From Paeniglutamicibacter sulfureus (GTDB lineage Bacteria; Actinomycetota; Actinomycetes; Actinomycetales; Micrococcaceae), in NCBI RefSeq assembly GCF_039535115.1, contig NZ_BAAAWO010000001.1, positions 3,100,001-3,164,000 on the forward strand: a stretch of DNA of 64,000 nt. Reading direction: 5' to 3'. Position 1 is the first letter of the stretch; each line of letters opens with the position of its first letter. The notes below the pieces were generated by a model. The model saw only the letters and a list, made by a program, of their open reading frames with translations, was not told where the DNA came from and searched no databases. This document shows, piece by piece, positions 7,258 through 16,575 of the stretch. Made by a program: the position numbers and the translations under genes.

Positions 7258-8211
7258 CTAGCCCTTGGCGGATCCCGCCATGAGGCCGCGGACGAAGTAG
7301 CGCTGCAGGGCGAAGAACACCGTCAGCGGCACGATGATTGCCAGGAACGCCCCGGCGGTGAGAAGGTGCCAATCCTGCCCGCGGGTCCCGGTGATTTCCG
7401 CCAGCAGCTTGGTGATCGGTGCGACGGGGCCGTCCGCGAAGATCAACGCGACCAGCAGGTCGTTCCAGACCCAGAGGAACTGGAAGATCGAGTACGCGGC
7501 GATGGCCGGGGCACAAAGCGGCAGCACGATCCGGAAGAAGATCTGCCCGTGGCTGGCTCCGTCCACCCGGGCCGCCTCGATGATCTCGTTGGGGATCTCG
7601 GCAATGAAGTTGTGCAGCAGGAAGATCGCCAGCGGCAGCCCGAAGATCGTGTGCGCGATCCACACCTGCGCGTAGCCGGCCTGGCCGAACGCCCCGATGA
7701 CCGGGTAACCGAAGAGCTCCCCGGCCGCGAACAGCCGCAGCAGCGGCACCAACGCCATCTGGATCGGCACGATCTGCAGCGCGAAAACCAGGATGAAGAG
7801 CAGGTCCCTGCCGGGGAAGCGCATCCAGGCAAACGCATAGGCGGCCATGGTGGCCAGCAGCAGCGGGATCACCGTGGCCGGCAGGGTGATCGCGATGGAG
7901 TTGATGAACGACCCGGCCATGGTCAGCTGCGAGTTACCGGCCTGCAGGACGTCGGTGTAGTTCTGGGTGGTGAAACCCGGGTTTTCAAAGATCGTCCACC
8001 AACCGGTAGTGCGCACCAGCTGTGCCGGCCGGAAGGAGGAGACCAGCAGGCCGATGGTAGGGATGGTCCACAGCGCGGCAATCACCAGCGCCGCTAGCGT
8101 GGCCCATTTATTCGTCAGCCGGGACTTGGCCAGGGAGGCGGTTCGGAGGCGCCGGGAAGTCCCGTTGGCCGGTTCGGGGGTCAAGGGCGTGGCCTTGGCA
8201 AGCGTGGACAT
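7258..8211 (-). CDS. Carbohydrate ABC transporter permease, MalG-type (317 aa)
   Basis: An inner-membrane permease of the CUT1 sugar-import family. About six membrane segments follow a basic cytoplasmic N-terminus. The EAA loop reads EIIEAARVDGASHGQIFFRIVLPLCAPA in the usual position, where it docks the ATPase. Its start overlaps the stop of the partner permease by one base (TGATG). No ATP-binding subunit is encoded nearby, so a shared MsiK-type ATPase elsewhere in the genome is likely, as is common for CUT1 systems in actinobacteria. Confidence 0.92.
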   Translation of the reverse strand: MSTLAKATPLTPEPANGTSRRLRTASLAKSRLTNKWATLAALVIAALWTIPTIGLLVSSFRPAQLVRTTGWWTIFENPGFTTQNYTDVLQAGNSQLTMAGSFINSIAITLPATVIPLLLATMAAYAFAWMRFPGRDLLFILVFALQIVPIQMALVPLLRLFAAGELFGYPVIGAFGQAGYAQVWIAHTIFGLPLAIFLLHNFIAEIPNEIIEAARVDGASHGQIFFRIVLPLCAPAIAAYSIFQFLWVWNDLLVALIFADGPVAPITKLLAEITGTRGQDWHLLTAGAFLAIIVPLTVFFALQRYFVRGLMAGSAKG

Positions 8212-9344
8212 CAGCGCAGCTCCCTTTGCATCTTGATCTGCCGGGCGTTGTAGATGACGATGGGCAACACCATCACGAAGAGGATGACGGCGAACGCCGC
8301 GGAGCGACCGGCCTCGAAATTGCGGAACTGGGTGTACATTTCGTTCGCGATCACCGAGGTGTCGTTTGCGCCGGCAGTCATGGTCCGCACGATGTCAAAG
8401 ACCTTCAGCGAGGCGATCGAGATCGTGGTCAGCACGACCACGAGCGTGGAACGGATGCCTGGCAGCGTGACGTTGGCGAAGCGCTGCCACGCACTGGCCC
8501 CGTCGATCTCGGCAGCCTCCAGTTGCTCGACGGGCACCCCCTTGATCGCCGCGGACAGCAGCACCATGGCGAAGCCGGTTTGCACCCAGATCAGCACCAC
8601 GATCAGTGCCACGGTGTTGAATGGCTCGTTTTGCAGGAACCGGACCGGTTCCCCGCCCGCCCAGACGATCAGCTGGTTCAGCAGCCCGATCTGTTCGGCG
8701 TCGGCGGGCCGATCGGTGTAAACAAAGCGCCAGATGATCGAGGCACCGACGAACGAGATGGCCATCGGCATGAACACTAGGACCTTAAAGAACTTCTCGC
8801 CGCGGGACTTGTCGATGAATACCGCGTAGGCCAGTCCGGCGATGGTGGAGACCACCGGGGCGATCAACACCCACAGCACGGTGTTCAGCACCGTGCGGAC
8901 GCCCGACGGCTGGGTAAAGATCCAGGCGAAGTTCTCCAGCCCCACAAATTCGGTGCCACGGGAATTCATGAACGAGGCGATGGTGGTCTGGATGGTCGGA
9001 ATGACCAACCCGGCAGCCAGCAGGATCAGTGCTGGGGCGAGGAACCCCACGAGTGCGAAGACGTACCCGGCCCCGTGCCGCGATCGAAGGTCAAGCCAGA
9101 ACAGCAGCAGGCCCAGGAAGCCGGCGGCGATGATGGCCCAGGTGTAGGAATCCAGGATCGCGACCATCGCCAGCGGGAACACGACGCAGGCAACTGCGCG
9201 GATGATGGTGTATTTGCGCCCGCGTCGCGGCGCCAGCTCGATGAGGAAGAGCAGTAGCACCACCACGGCCAGGAACACCCCGATGACGATGGGGATCTGC
9301 GCCAGTGTGGGCAGGGTGCTGAGCCATAACAGGAACATTGTCAT
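8211..9344 (-). CDS. Carbohydrate ABC transporter permease, MalF-type (377 aa)
   Basis: The first of two CUT1 permeases. About eight hydrophobic segments are visible, including two or three extra N-terminal ones (TLPTLAQIPIVIGVFLAVVV onward), as in MalF-type subunits. The EAA loop reads LEAAEIDGASAWQRFANVTLPG. The ATG at 9344 has a GAAAGGC ribosome site upstream; the in-frame ATG at 9392 does not. It is separated from the binding-protein gene by 149 bases containing a strong hairpin. Confidence 0.9.
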   Translation of the reverse strand: MTMFLLWLSTLPTLAQIPIVIGVFLAVVVLLLFLIELAPRRGRKYTIIRAVACVVFPLAMVAILDSYTWAIIAAGFLGLLLFWLDLRSRHGAGYVFALVGFLAPALILLAAGLVIPTIQTTIASFMNSRGTEFVGLENFAWIFTQPSGVRTVLNTVLWVLIAPVVSTIAGLAYAVFIDKSRGEKFFKVLVFMPMAISFVGASIIWRFVYTDRPADAEQIGLLNQLIVWAGGEPVRFLQNEPFNTVALIVVLIWVQTGFAMVLLSAAIKGVPVEQLEAAEIDGASAWQRFANVTLPGIRSTLVVVLTTISIASLKVFDIVRTMTAGANDTSVIANEMYTQFRNFEAGRSAAFAVILFVMVLPIVIYNARQIKMQRELR

Positions 9345-9445
9345 GATCCGGTTGCGCCTTTCGGAAAAGTTCCGGTGCCGGGTCCGCCGCACCGGGCGGC
9401 TAACCCGGCCAGGGAAGCGGGACGGAAACGCTTGTGGCGGTGGCG

Positions 9446-9480
9446 CCGGTCAGGGTCGGGTCGGACCCGTCCCTGACCGG
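9446..9480 (-). terminator. Intra-operon hairpin between binding protein and permeases
   Basis: CCGGTCAGGG (9446-9455) pairs perfectly with CCCTGACCGG (9471-9480), with an inner GGGTC/GACCC extension. There is no clear T-run. Such hairpins after a binding-protein gene usually protect its mRNA or attenuate read-through, so that more binding protein than permease is made. Confidence 0.7.
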
Positions 9481-9493
9481 GCGCTCGTGCCAG

Positions 9494-10834
9494 CTAGCTC
9501 GAGGGCCAGCCGTTCTCGATTTGATTGAGCACCGTCTCGGAATCCGAGCCGTTGATCCAGTCGACCATGCCCCTGAAGAACGTGCCGACACCCACGGAGC
9601 CGGGCATGAGGTCCGAGGCGTCAAAGCGGAACGTCGTTGCCGGATCCTGCAGGATCTTCACCGCTTCCTCAAGCAGCGGATCCGAGGCATTGGCCGGATC
9701 CAGGCCCTTGTTGGCACTGAGCACACCGCCGAGTTTCACCCGGGAGTTGGCCCATTCGGGGCTGGAGAGGTACTCCTGCACCTTCACGACCGAGGGATCG
9801 TCGTTGAACGCGCCGACGATCTCGCCACCGCCGGTGACCGAGTTGCCGGCCCCGTCCATGGACGGGGTGACGAAGCCCCACACATCTGCATCCGGTCCGA
9901 CTTTTCCGCCCGCATCGGTGATGAAGCCACTGAAGAACGACGCCTGGTGGGTCAGCGAGCAATCGCCGTTGACCATCACGTCGGCCACGTCGCCGAAGGC
10001 GGTCGAATTGATGGAGGTGATATCGCCGTAGCCGGCGTTGACGTACTTCGGGTCCTTAAGGATCTTGCCGACCTCGTCCAGTGCCGACTTGATCTGCGGA
10101 TCGGTGAACTTGACCTCGTTGGCGACCCATTGGTCGTAGACGTCCTTGCCGGACTGGCGCAGCACCAGGTCTTCTACCCAGTCGGTGCCCGGCCAGCCGG
10201 AGGCATCGCCTGAACCGAAGCCGGCGCACCAGGGAGCCTCCCCCTTGTCCTGCTCGATCTGCGCGGTCAAGTCCAGCAAACCCTGCCAGGTGGTGGGGAC
10301 TTCCCAGCCGTTTTCTTTGAACTCGGCCGGCGAATACCAGACCCAGCCCTTGACGCTTGCCATGAGCGGCGCCCCATACAAGGTCCCGTCGACGGTGCCG
10401 TACTTGGCCCAGTCCTCGGACCAACCGGAGGCGACATTCGCCTTGACCCCTTCGGAAGCGGGCTTGAGGAATCCGCGGGTGGCCAGGTCGCCCAGCAGCC
10501 CCGGCTGGGGGAAGATGGCCAGGTCCGGGGCGTTGCCGCCCTGGGCGCGGACGGCGATCTGCGTTTCGAACTCCTTGGAGGATTCATACTTGATCGTGAT
10601 GTTGTTCTCCTTCGACCAGTCGGCCCAGGATTCCTCGAGCAGCTTGGCCTCCGCATCGGCGATGGTGCCGTAGAGGGTGACCTCCGACTTGCCGGTGGCA
10701 GTGGCTCCGCTGGTGCTCGCCGGACTGGTTTCCGGGGCTCCCGGGCCGCCACCGCAACTGGTGAGAACCAATGCGGCTACGCCGAGAGCCGCCACGGAGG
10801 CGTACGCCTTTCCCCGTCGTAATGTTTTCATCAT
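9494..10834 (-). CDS. Sugar ABC transporter substrate-binding lipoprotein (446 aa)
   Basis: An extracellular solute-binding protein of the CUT1 class. The signal peptide is MMKTLRRGKA plus a hydrophobic stretch ending in the lipobox LTSC, with Cys27 the predicted lipidation site. A Gly/Ser/Thr linker follows. Features such as YGTIADAEAKLLEESWADW, AQGGNAPDLAIFPQPG and the downstream GVFSG-like and W-rich ligand regions fit alpha-glucoside-type binding proteins. It heads the import operon, and the divergent GH65 phosphorylase suggests an alpha-linked glucose disaccharide ligand. The exact sugar is unknown. Confidence 0.9.
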   Translation of the reverse strand: MMKTLRRGKAYASVAALGVAALVLTSCGGGPGAPETSPASTSGATATGKSEVTLYGTIADAEAKLLEESWADWSKENNITIKYESSKEFETQIAVRAQGGNAPDLAIFPQPGLLGDLATRGFLKPASEGVKANVASGWSEDWAKYGTVDGTLYGAPLMASVKGWVWYSPAEFKENGWEVPTTWQGLLDLTAQIEQDKGEAPWCAGFGSGDASGWPGTDWVEDLVLRQSGKDVYDQWVANEVKFTDPQIKSALDEVGKILKDPKYVNAGYGDITSINSTAFGDVADVMVNGDCSLTHQASFFSGFITDAGGKVGPDADVWGFVTPSMDGAGNSVTGGGEIVGAFNDDPSVVKVQEYLSSPEWANSRVKLGGVLSANKGLDPANASDPLLEEAVKILQDPATTFRFDASDLMPGSVGVGTFFRGMVDWINGSDSETVLNQIENGWPSS

Positions 10835-11436
10835 TCCTCCTGCTCGGTCGGGTGGCAGTTGCCGCCCGGTACATTTGGGACGGGGGAAGAGTACGATCCG
10901 CCGGCCCCTGCCTCCGCGGCAGCACCGGCAGGCGGGGACGGACGTCCCCCCGGCAGGATCACCGTGAAGTCCCCCATGAAGGTGAAGCGCCCCTGGATGG
11001 TGAAGTTCTCGAGGCTCTTCTACTGCTCATCTTGTAGAGCCGGTAGATGGTTTTCAAGGGTTGGGACCATAAAAGCTGGGTAACAATTGCGAATTGACTT
11101 GAAGTTTTGGGCACGAATACCGAACCATCGGGTTTGTTTCCTCTTTGTCCCGCCAGACGACGGCCAACGCGGCCGCCTCCGCCGCGGGGGGTGATCTTTG
11201 CCCGGCGTCGCGCAGGCACGTGCGAAACCGTCTTATTGTCCCGCGCGCTTCACGCGCGAGTTGATCGGTGACTAGGCTGGAGCGTGTAAGGCCCGTCGGC
11301 GCGAACCGGGGGGAGCACATACGCCCCCCCTATCCGCGGCCGCGGGAATAGCCGTTGTGGCGGCGCCGCAACCGATCGCCCCAGCACGCGCCGGGGTCCG
11401 GAAGCCGCCACGAGACAGAGAAGGGAATTCAACACC
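10835..11436. promoter_or_regulatory. 602-bp divergent control region between sugar importer and phosphorylase
   Basis: No convincing gene is seen. The part near 11040-11130 is AT-richer than its surroundings and contains an inverted repeat (11084-11096), so promoters for the minus-strand importer are likely there. The 11160-11430 part is very GC-rich and precedes the phosphorylase fusion. No LacI- or ROK-type regulator gene lies in this neighbourhood. Confidence 0.5.
11084..11096. promoter_or_regulatory. Inverted repeat CAATT-GCG-AATTG, candidate operator
   Basis: A perfect 5+5 bp inverted repeat with a 3-base centre lies in the AT-rich part of the divergent region, about 250 bases upstream of the binding-protein start. 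A sugar-responsive repressor site is a reasonable guess, but the repressor is not encoded in this window. Confidence 0.4.
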
Positions 11437-14400
11437 ATGCGTGAAGCCCTCGCCACCGGCGCCGCCTATCGGCGCCGGGATTTCAAGGCCGTGCTCTTTG
11501 ACCTGGACGGTGTGCTGACCCCCACCGCCGAGGTCCACCGCGAGGCTTGGCAACAACTCTTCGACGGCTTCTTCGCCGAGGCCGGGGTTCAGGGACCCTA
11601 CACCGAGGCGGACTACTTCGCCCTGGTCGACGGGCGGCCCCGGTACGAGGGCGTCGCGGCGGTGCTGGCCGACCGCGGCATCGAACTGCCGTGGGGCCAG
11701 GACACCGATGCCGCCGGGACCAACAGCGTGTGCGCCCTGGGCAACCGAAAAAATGTGGTCTTCCGCGCGATCCTGCACGAAGCGGGGATCGAGCCCTACC
11801 CGGGGTCCCTGGCCTACCTGCGGCAAATCCAGCAGGCAGGGCTCGAGGTGGCCGTCGTCTCCTCCTCCCGCAATGCAGAGGAAGTCCTGGAGGCCGCCGG
11901 GCTGCGCGGTGAATTCAGCGTGGTGATCGGTGGCCACCAGGCCGCCGCGCGCAACCTGCCGGGCAAACCCGCCCCCGACACCTTCCTGGCCGCGGCCAGC
12001 GACCTCGGCTGGTCGGTCAACGAATGCATCGTCATCGAGGACGCGATCTCCGGGGTCCAGGCGGCGGTTTCGGGCGGCTTCGGGCTGGTGGTGGGAGTGG
12101 CCCGGGACCAGCCGGAAGCGGCACTGCGGGCGGCCGGGGCAGACATCGTGGTGACCGACCTTGACGACCTGGTCAACCAGCAGGCACGCGACGACTGGGA
12201 ACTGGACACCTGGTCCTACACCCGGGTGCACCCGCGCCCCATCGACCCCTCGGTGGAGCAGACGATTTTCTCCCTGGGCAACGGTTTCCTGGGAATGCGC
12301 GGCGATTCGCTGGGCATCGGCGAATGCACCGACGGGATGTTCATCAACGGGCTGCACGAGACCTGGAAGATCCGCCACGCCGAATCGGCCTTCGGGCTCG
12401 CGGAAGCCGGACAGACCATGGTCCCGGCACCCGATGCCCGGACCGTGCGCGTCTACATCAACGACGAGGCACTGGAGATCGGGCGCACCGAGATCCTCAA
12501 GGACGAGCTGCGGCTGGACTTCAAGGACGGGACGCTGATTTCCGACACCCTCTGGCGGACCGCCGAGGGCCACCGCGTGATGGTGCGCACCCGGTCCATG
12601 GTCTCCTTCTCCGAACGGCACCTGGCCCTGTTCCGGGTCACCGTGAGGTTGCTTGACGCCCCTGCGCACGTCTTCGTGCAGTCGGCGCTGATTGGCCAGC
12701 CGCGCGCCAGGCCCGTGCCCACCGCCGCCGAGTCGGACGCCGGCGAGGTGCCCTTCGACCCGCGCAAGTCGGCCGGCAGCGGCGAGGAATCGATGCTGCC
12801 GGGGGGCACCTACGAACAGGACGGGATCTGCGCGCTGAGCTACTACGTGCGCGGTTCGCACATGTCGGTGGCCGCCGCGATCTCGCATGTCACCCGCATC
12901 GCCGGGGACACCCGCGACTTCGACGAGCGCTCCTCCGTCCTGCCCGATCGCGTCGAGCACACCGTCTCGGCCTACCTGGAGAAGGACGAGGCCCTGCACA
13001 TCGACAAGTTCGCCTCCTTCCACTCCTCGCGGCGGCACGACACGCAGGAGATGGTCAACCGTTGCGTGCGCGCGCTGAACCACCTGGTCCCGCGCGGAGC
13101 CGACGCGCTGTTCTGGGCACAGCGCGAATTCCTCACCGATTTCTGGAAGCACGCCGACGTGCGGGTGCGCTCCCACCCGCTGCTGCAACGCTCGATCCGC
13201 TGGAACCTCTACGCCCTGGCGCAGGCCTCCGCCCGCGCCGACGGGTTGGGGATCTCCGCCAAGGGGGTCTCGGGCAACGGCTATTCCGGCCACTACTTCT
13301 GGGACACCGAGATCTATGTGCTGCCGTTCCTGACCTATACCAACCCGCAGTGGGCGCGCAATGCGCTGCGCGCGCGGGTGTCGATGATCCCCGCGGCCAG
13401 GCGCCGCGCGGCGACGCTGAACGAACACGGCATCCTCTTCCCATGGCGCACCATCAACGGCGAGGAGGCCAGCGCCTACTACCCGGCAGGCACCGCGCAG
13501 TACCACATCAACGCGGACGTGGTGTATTCCCTGGCCCGCTATGTGGGCGCCAGCGGGGACACCGGGCTACTGTTGGGCGGCGGGGCGGAAATCGTGGTGG
13601 AGACCGCCAGGCTGTGGAATTCGCTGGGGTTCTGGCGCGAGACCAAGACCGGGCGCAGCTTCCACATCCACGGGGTGACCGGTCCGGACGAGTACACCGC
13701 GGTGGTCAACGACAACACCTTCACCAACGTGATGGCGCGCTTCAACCTGAACTACGCGGTGAACCTCATGGGCTACCTGAAGGAGGAATTCCCCGAAGAG
13801 CATGCGCGCATCGTCGAGGAGCTGGACATCGGTCGGCGGGAAGTCCGTGACTGGTCCGACGCCGCGCTGGCCATGCACATCCCGTTCTCCGAGAAGGTGG
13901 GGATCCACCCGCAGGACGCGGGGTTCCTGAACCGGGAGGTCTGGGATGTGCCGGGCACCGGCCCGGAGCACCGCCCGCTGCTGCTGCACTTCCACCCGCT
14001 GGTGATCTACCGCTTCCAGGTGCTCAAGCAGGCGGACACGGTGCTGGCCCTGTGGCTGCGTTCCTCGGACTTCACGCCGGAGCAGAAACGTGCCGACTTC
14101 GACTACTACGATCCGCTGACCACAGGGGACTCGACGCTCTCGGCCACGGTGCAGGCGATCCTCGCCGCGGAGGTCGGCTATCAGGACCTGGCCTACGACT
14201 ACTTCGAGCACGCGTTGAACGTGGATCTGCTGAACCTGCACGGCAATGCGGCCGACGGGGTGCACGTGGCCTCCACCGGTGGGGTGTGGGCGGCACTGGT
14301 CTACGGTTTTGCCGGGTTGCGCGACGACACCGGGGAGTGGCTCTTCGACCCGCGGCTGCCCGCGGAGTGGGACGAGCTGGAGTTCTCATTGCGCCGCAAC

Positions 14401-14691
14401 GACTCCTCCGTGCACTTCCGGCTCGAGGCGCGGTCCCTGACCGCGTCGTTGCGCGAAGGCGCGGACGAGGCCTCGTTCAGGGTGCGCGGGGTGCAATACA
14501 CGGTGTCCCCGGGCAATCCGGAGGTGTCTGTCGCCCTGGACGGCCAGGGGCCGGTGCTGGAGGGCGAGCCGTCCATCGACGCGGTCTTTGCGCTGCAGCG
14601 CGAGGACGGCTCCCCGCTGACCTCCAACATGAAGAAGCTCACGCGCGAGGAGGAGCTGGAGAACGAACCGCCGATCAGCATCATCGGATAA
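11437..14691 (+). CDS. Beta-phosphoglucomutase / glycoside hydrolase family 65 phosphorylase fusion (1084 aa)
   Basis: Two enzymes in one chain. Residues 1 to about 245 are a HAD-type beta-phosphoglucomutase (VLFDLDGVLTPT, nucleophile Asp22; later VIEDAISGVQAA). From about residue 250 the chain is a GH65 inverting phosphorylase, with VEQTIFSLGNGFLGMRGD early, the (alpha/alpha)6 barrel, and the probable general acid Glu752 in VTGPDEYTA. The logic is that an alpha-glucosyl disaccharide plus phosphate gives beta-glucose-1-phosphate plus sugar, and the fused mutase makes glucose-6-phosphate. Maltose, trehalose, kojibiose or nigerose could be the substrate; sequence reading alone does not decide. 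The ATG at 11437 is preceded by AGAAGGGAA. Confidence 0.93.
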   Translation: MREALATGAAYRRRDFKAVLFDLDGVLTPTAEVHREAWQQLFDGFFAEAGVQGPYTEADYFALVDGRPRYEGVAAVLADRGIELPWGQDTDAAGTNSVCALGNRKNVVFRAILHEAGIEPYPGSLAYLRQIQQAGLEVAVVSSSRNAEEVLEAAGLRGEFSVVIGGHQAAARNLPGKPAPDTFLAAASDLGWSVNECIVIEDAISGVQAAVSGGFGLVVGVARDQPEAALRAAGADIVVTDLDDLVNQQARDDWELDTWSYTRVHPRPIDPSVEQTIFSLGNGFLGMRGDSLGIGECTDGMFINGLHETWKIRHAESAFGLAEAGQTMVPAPDARTVRVYINDEALEIGRTEILKDELRLDFKDGTLISDTLWRTAEGHRVMVRTRSMVSFSERHLALFRVTVRLLDAPAHVFVQSALIGQPRARPVPTAAESDAGEVPFDPRKSAGSGEESMLPGGTYEQDGICALSYYVRGSHMSVAAAISHVTRIAGDTRDFDERSSVLPDRVEHTVSAYLEKDEALHIDKFASFHSSRRHDTQEMVNRCVRALNHLVPRGADALFWAQREFLTDFWKHADVRVRSHPLLQRSIRWNLYALAQASARADGLGISAKGVSGNGYSGHYFWDTEIYVLPFLTYTNPQWARNALRARVSMIPAARRRAATLNEHGILFPWRTINGEEASAYYPAGTAQYHINADVVYSLARYVGASGDTGLLLGGGAEIVVETARLWNSLGFWRETKTGRSFHIHGVTGPDEYTAVVNDNTFTNVMARFNLNYAVNLMGYLKEEFPEEHARIVEELDIGRREVRDWSDAALAMHIPFSEKVGIHPQDAGFLNREVWDVPGTGPEHRPLLLHFHPLVIYRFQVLKQADTVLALWLRSSDFTPEQKRADFDYYDPLTTGDSTLSATVQAILAAEVGYQDLAYDYFEHALNVDLLNLHGNAADGVHVASTGGVWAALVYGFAGLRDDTGEWLFDPRLPAEWDELEFSLRRNDSSVHFRLEARSLTASLREGADEASFRVRGVQYTVSPGNPEVSVALDGQGPVLEGEPSIDAVFALQREDGSPLTSNMKKLTREEELENEPPISIIG

Positions 14692-14734
14692 CGGCCCCGC
14701 GATCCGGCCGCGACCCAATGGCGGCATGAAAGAA

Positions 14735-14780
14735 CGGGCGGGGAACCCCCATGAAAGGGTGCCCCGCCCGGTCTTTTTTT
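14735..14780 (+). terminator. Rho-independent terminator after the phosphorylase gene
   Basis: CGGGCGGGG (14735-14743) pairs with CCCCGCCCG (14762-14770), followed by a run of seven T at 14774-14780. It closes the phosphorylase transcript before the convergent phoD gene. Confidence 0.9.
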
Positions 14781-14877
14781 GGTGCGGATTGGGGGGCTTG
14801 CGCGCACTAGCCGGGCGTTGGGCGCGGAATTCCCGGGCCCTTGCCTTTCCGCTGCTGCCGCGAGGGCCGCGCCGGGC

Positions 14878-16575
14878 TCATCCAAGGATTCCTTCCCCTG
14901 TGCGGCGGACTTTCTGTGTACCGGCAGCCACTGTCCAGGACGCCGTCCGCTGCGCCGGCGACGCGGCGTCCGTACGGTCTGCCAATCGATACCAGTCCAT
15001 CCGAACTTCGGCCGGCGTCACCTCGAGTACCGAGAATCCGTGCGAATCAAAATCCAGGTACTTGATGTGCGGGTTCAGCGCCCTGATGGCGGATTCGACG
15101 GACAGGGAGGCGGTGCGCTCCGGAACCCGAAGGATGTCGTCCATGTTGTCGCTGGTGACGGACGTGCACACCAGTTCCGTGCCGAGGGAACGGCCGGTGA
15201 GCGGGTAGGTCAGCGGGTCGGCCGGAAGATCGCAGGCCCAGCCCGAGTGGATGTCACCGGTCAGGAAGACGGTGTCTGTCACGGCGTTGTCCCGCAGATG
15301 CCCCAGGACCCGGTTCCGGTCGGCGACATAGCCGTCCCATTGGTCCACGTTGTAGGGAACGCCGTCGATATTGCCGTCCCCCATCAGTTCGCCCAAGGCA
15401 TGCAGCTCCTGCGCGTTCAGCGTGGAAGGGATCCGGACCGGGGTCATCATGACCGGGTTGCCCACCAGCTTCCACTGCTGCGTATCATTGCCGAGCCCGG
15501 CCAGCAGCCAGTGAATCTGCTCCGTGCCCGTCATGGTCCGGTCGGGATCGTCGATGGCGGGCCCTGCCTGGCTGTCGGCCTGCTTGCTCCGGTAAGAGCG
15601 CAGGTCCAGCATCGATAGGCTCGCCAACGACCCGAACTCCAGCCTGCGGTATAGCTGCCCGTCGGTTTCGTAGCGAACCGGCATCCACTCCGCGTAAGCC
15701 TGCCTGGCGTGCCCCGAACGCGTTGCCCAGCTTCCTTCGGCACCCTCGGTGTGGTTCGCGGCGCCGCCGGAGAACGCATCGTCGGCGAATTCATGGTCGT
15801 CCCAGGTCACCACGAACGGCGCGGCGGCATGCAGCGCCTGCAATTCCGGGTCCGTCTTGTACTGGGCGTGGCGCCGACGGTAATGCTCCAACGTGGTCAT
15901 CTCCACGGCCGGATCGTGGGGACGAACAACGATGTCACGCGCCTGGTACTCGCCGGGTGCGTACTCGTAGACGTAATCGCCCAGATGGAGCACCAGGTCC
16001 AGGTCGCCGCGGTCGGCCAGGTGCCGGTAGGCGGCGAAGTGGCCGGCCTGGTAATTGGCGCATGAGACCACGCCCATCCGCAACCGGTCCACGGCCGCAC
16101 CGGCCGCCGGAGCAGTGCTTGTCCGGCCCACCGGGGAATACTCCTGGCCGAACTTGAACCGATACCAATAGGTCGTACCCGGCGACAGCCCGGCGGCCAC
16201 CACCTTGAGGGTGTGGTCCCGCCAGGCACCCGTCTGCGCCCATCCGCCTGCCACCACCCGTCGGAAATCGGAATCGGCGGCTACGTCCCAGCGGATCCGG
16301 GCATCGCCGCCGAGTCCCGAGCCGGGCGTCGCGACTGCCTCCGGAGTCAGCCGCGTCCACAGCAGCACCGACTCCGGATAGGGATCGCCCGAGGCAATCC
16401 CGTGCTGGAAGTGGCCACTGGCGCCATGCGCCGGCAGAGCGGTGGAAAAAATACCTGTGAGGGTGGCGGCAGCGGCAATAATGCCGGTTGACCGAAGCAC
16501 TTGACGGCGCGGAAGCGCCGTAGCTGTCGACTGGGATGGCACGAAGGATCCGGTGGATGAAGTCACCTTGTCCAT
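14878..16575 (-). CDS. phoD: Alkaline phosphatase D, PhoD family, Tat-exported (565 aa)
   Basis: A secreted phosphodiesterase/phosphatase that releases phosphate from organic esters outside the cell. The N-terminus carries a twin-arginine signal (RRQVLRS at 23-29, then a hydrophobic stretch to AHGAS). The PhoD N-domain begins FQHGIASGDPYPESVLLWTRL. Metal-site features include VVSCANYQAGHFAAYRHLAD, LVLHLGDYVYEYA, VTWDDHEFADDAF and FLTGDIHSGWA. The ATG at 16575 is preceded by GAGG. It stands alone and converges with the phosphorylase fusion. Phosphate control would be expected, but I do not identify a Pho box. Confidence 0.92.
   Translation of the reverse strand: MDKVTSSTGSFVPSQSTATALPRRQVLRSTGIIAAAATLTGIFSTALPAHGASGHFQHGIASGDPYPESVLLWTRLTPEAVATPGSGLGGDARIRWDVAADSDFRRVVAGGWAQTGAWRDHTLKVVAAGLSPGTTYWYRFKFGQEYSPVGRTSTAPAAGAAVDRLRMGVVSCANYQAGHFAAYRHLADRGDLDLVLHLGDYVYEYAPGEYQARDIVVRPHDPAVEMTTLEHYRRRHAQYKTDPELQALHAAAPFVVTWDDHEFADDAFSGGAANHTEGAEGSWATRSGHARQAYAEWMPVRYETDGQLYRRLEFGSLASLSMLDLRSYRSKQADSQAGPAIDDPDRTMTGTEQIHWLLAGLGNDTQQWKLVGNPVMMTPVRIPSTLNAQELHALGELMGDGNIDGVPYNVDQWDGYVADRNRVLGHLRDNAVTDTVFLTGDIHSGWACDLPADPLTYPLTGRSLGTELVCTSVTSDNMDDILRVPERTASLSVESAIRALNPHIKYLDFDSHGFSVLEVTPAEVRMDWYRLADRTDAASPAQRTASWTVAAGTQKVRRTGEGILG

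Noticed and set aside
11272..13506. Very long open frame (744 codons) on the minus strand opposite the phosphorylase fusion
   Set aside because: It mirrors a gene with strong GC-rich third positions, shows no motif and is Arg/Gly/His/Gln-rich. It is a shadow, like similar antisense frames at 3569-5386, 40030-42543 and 62120-63862.
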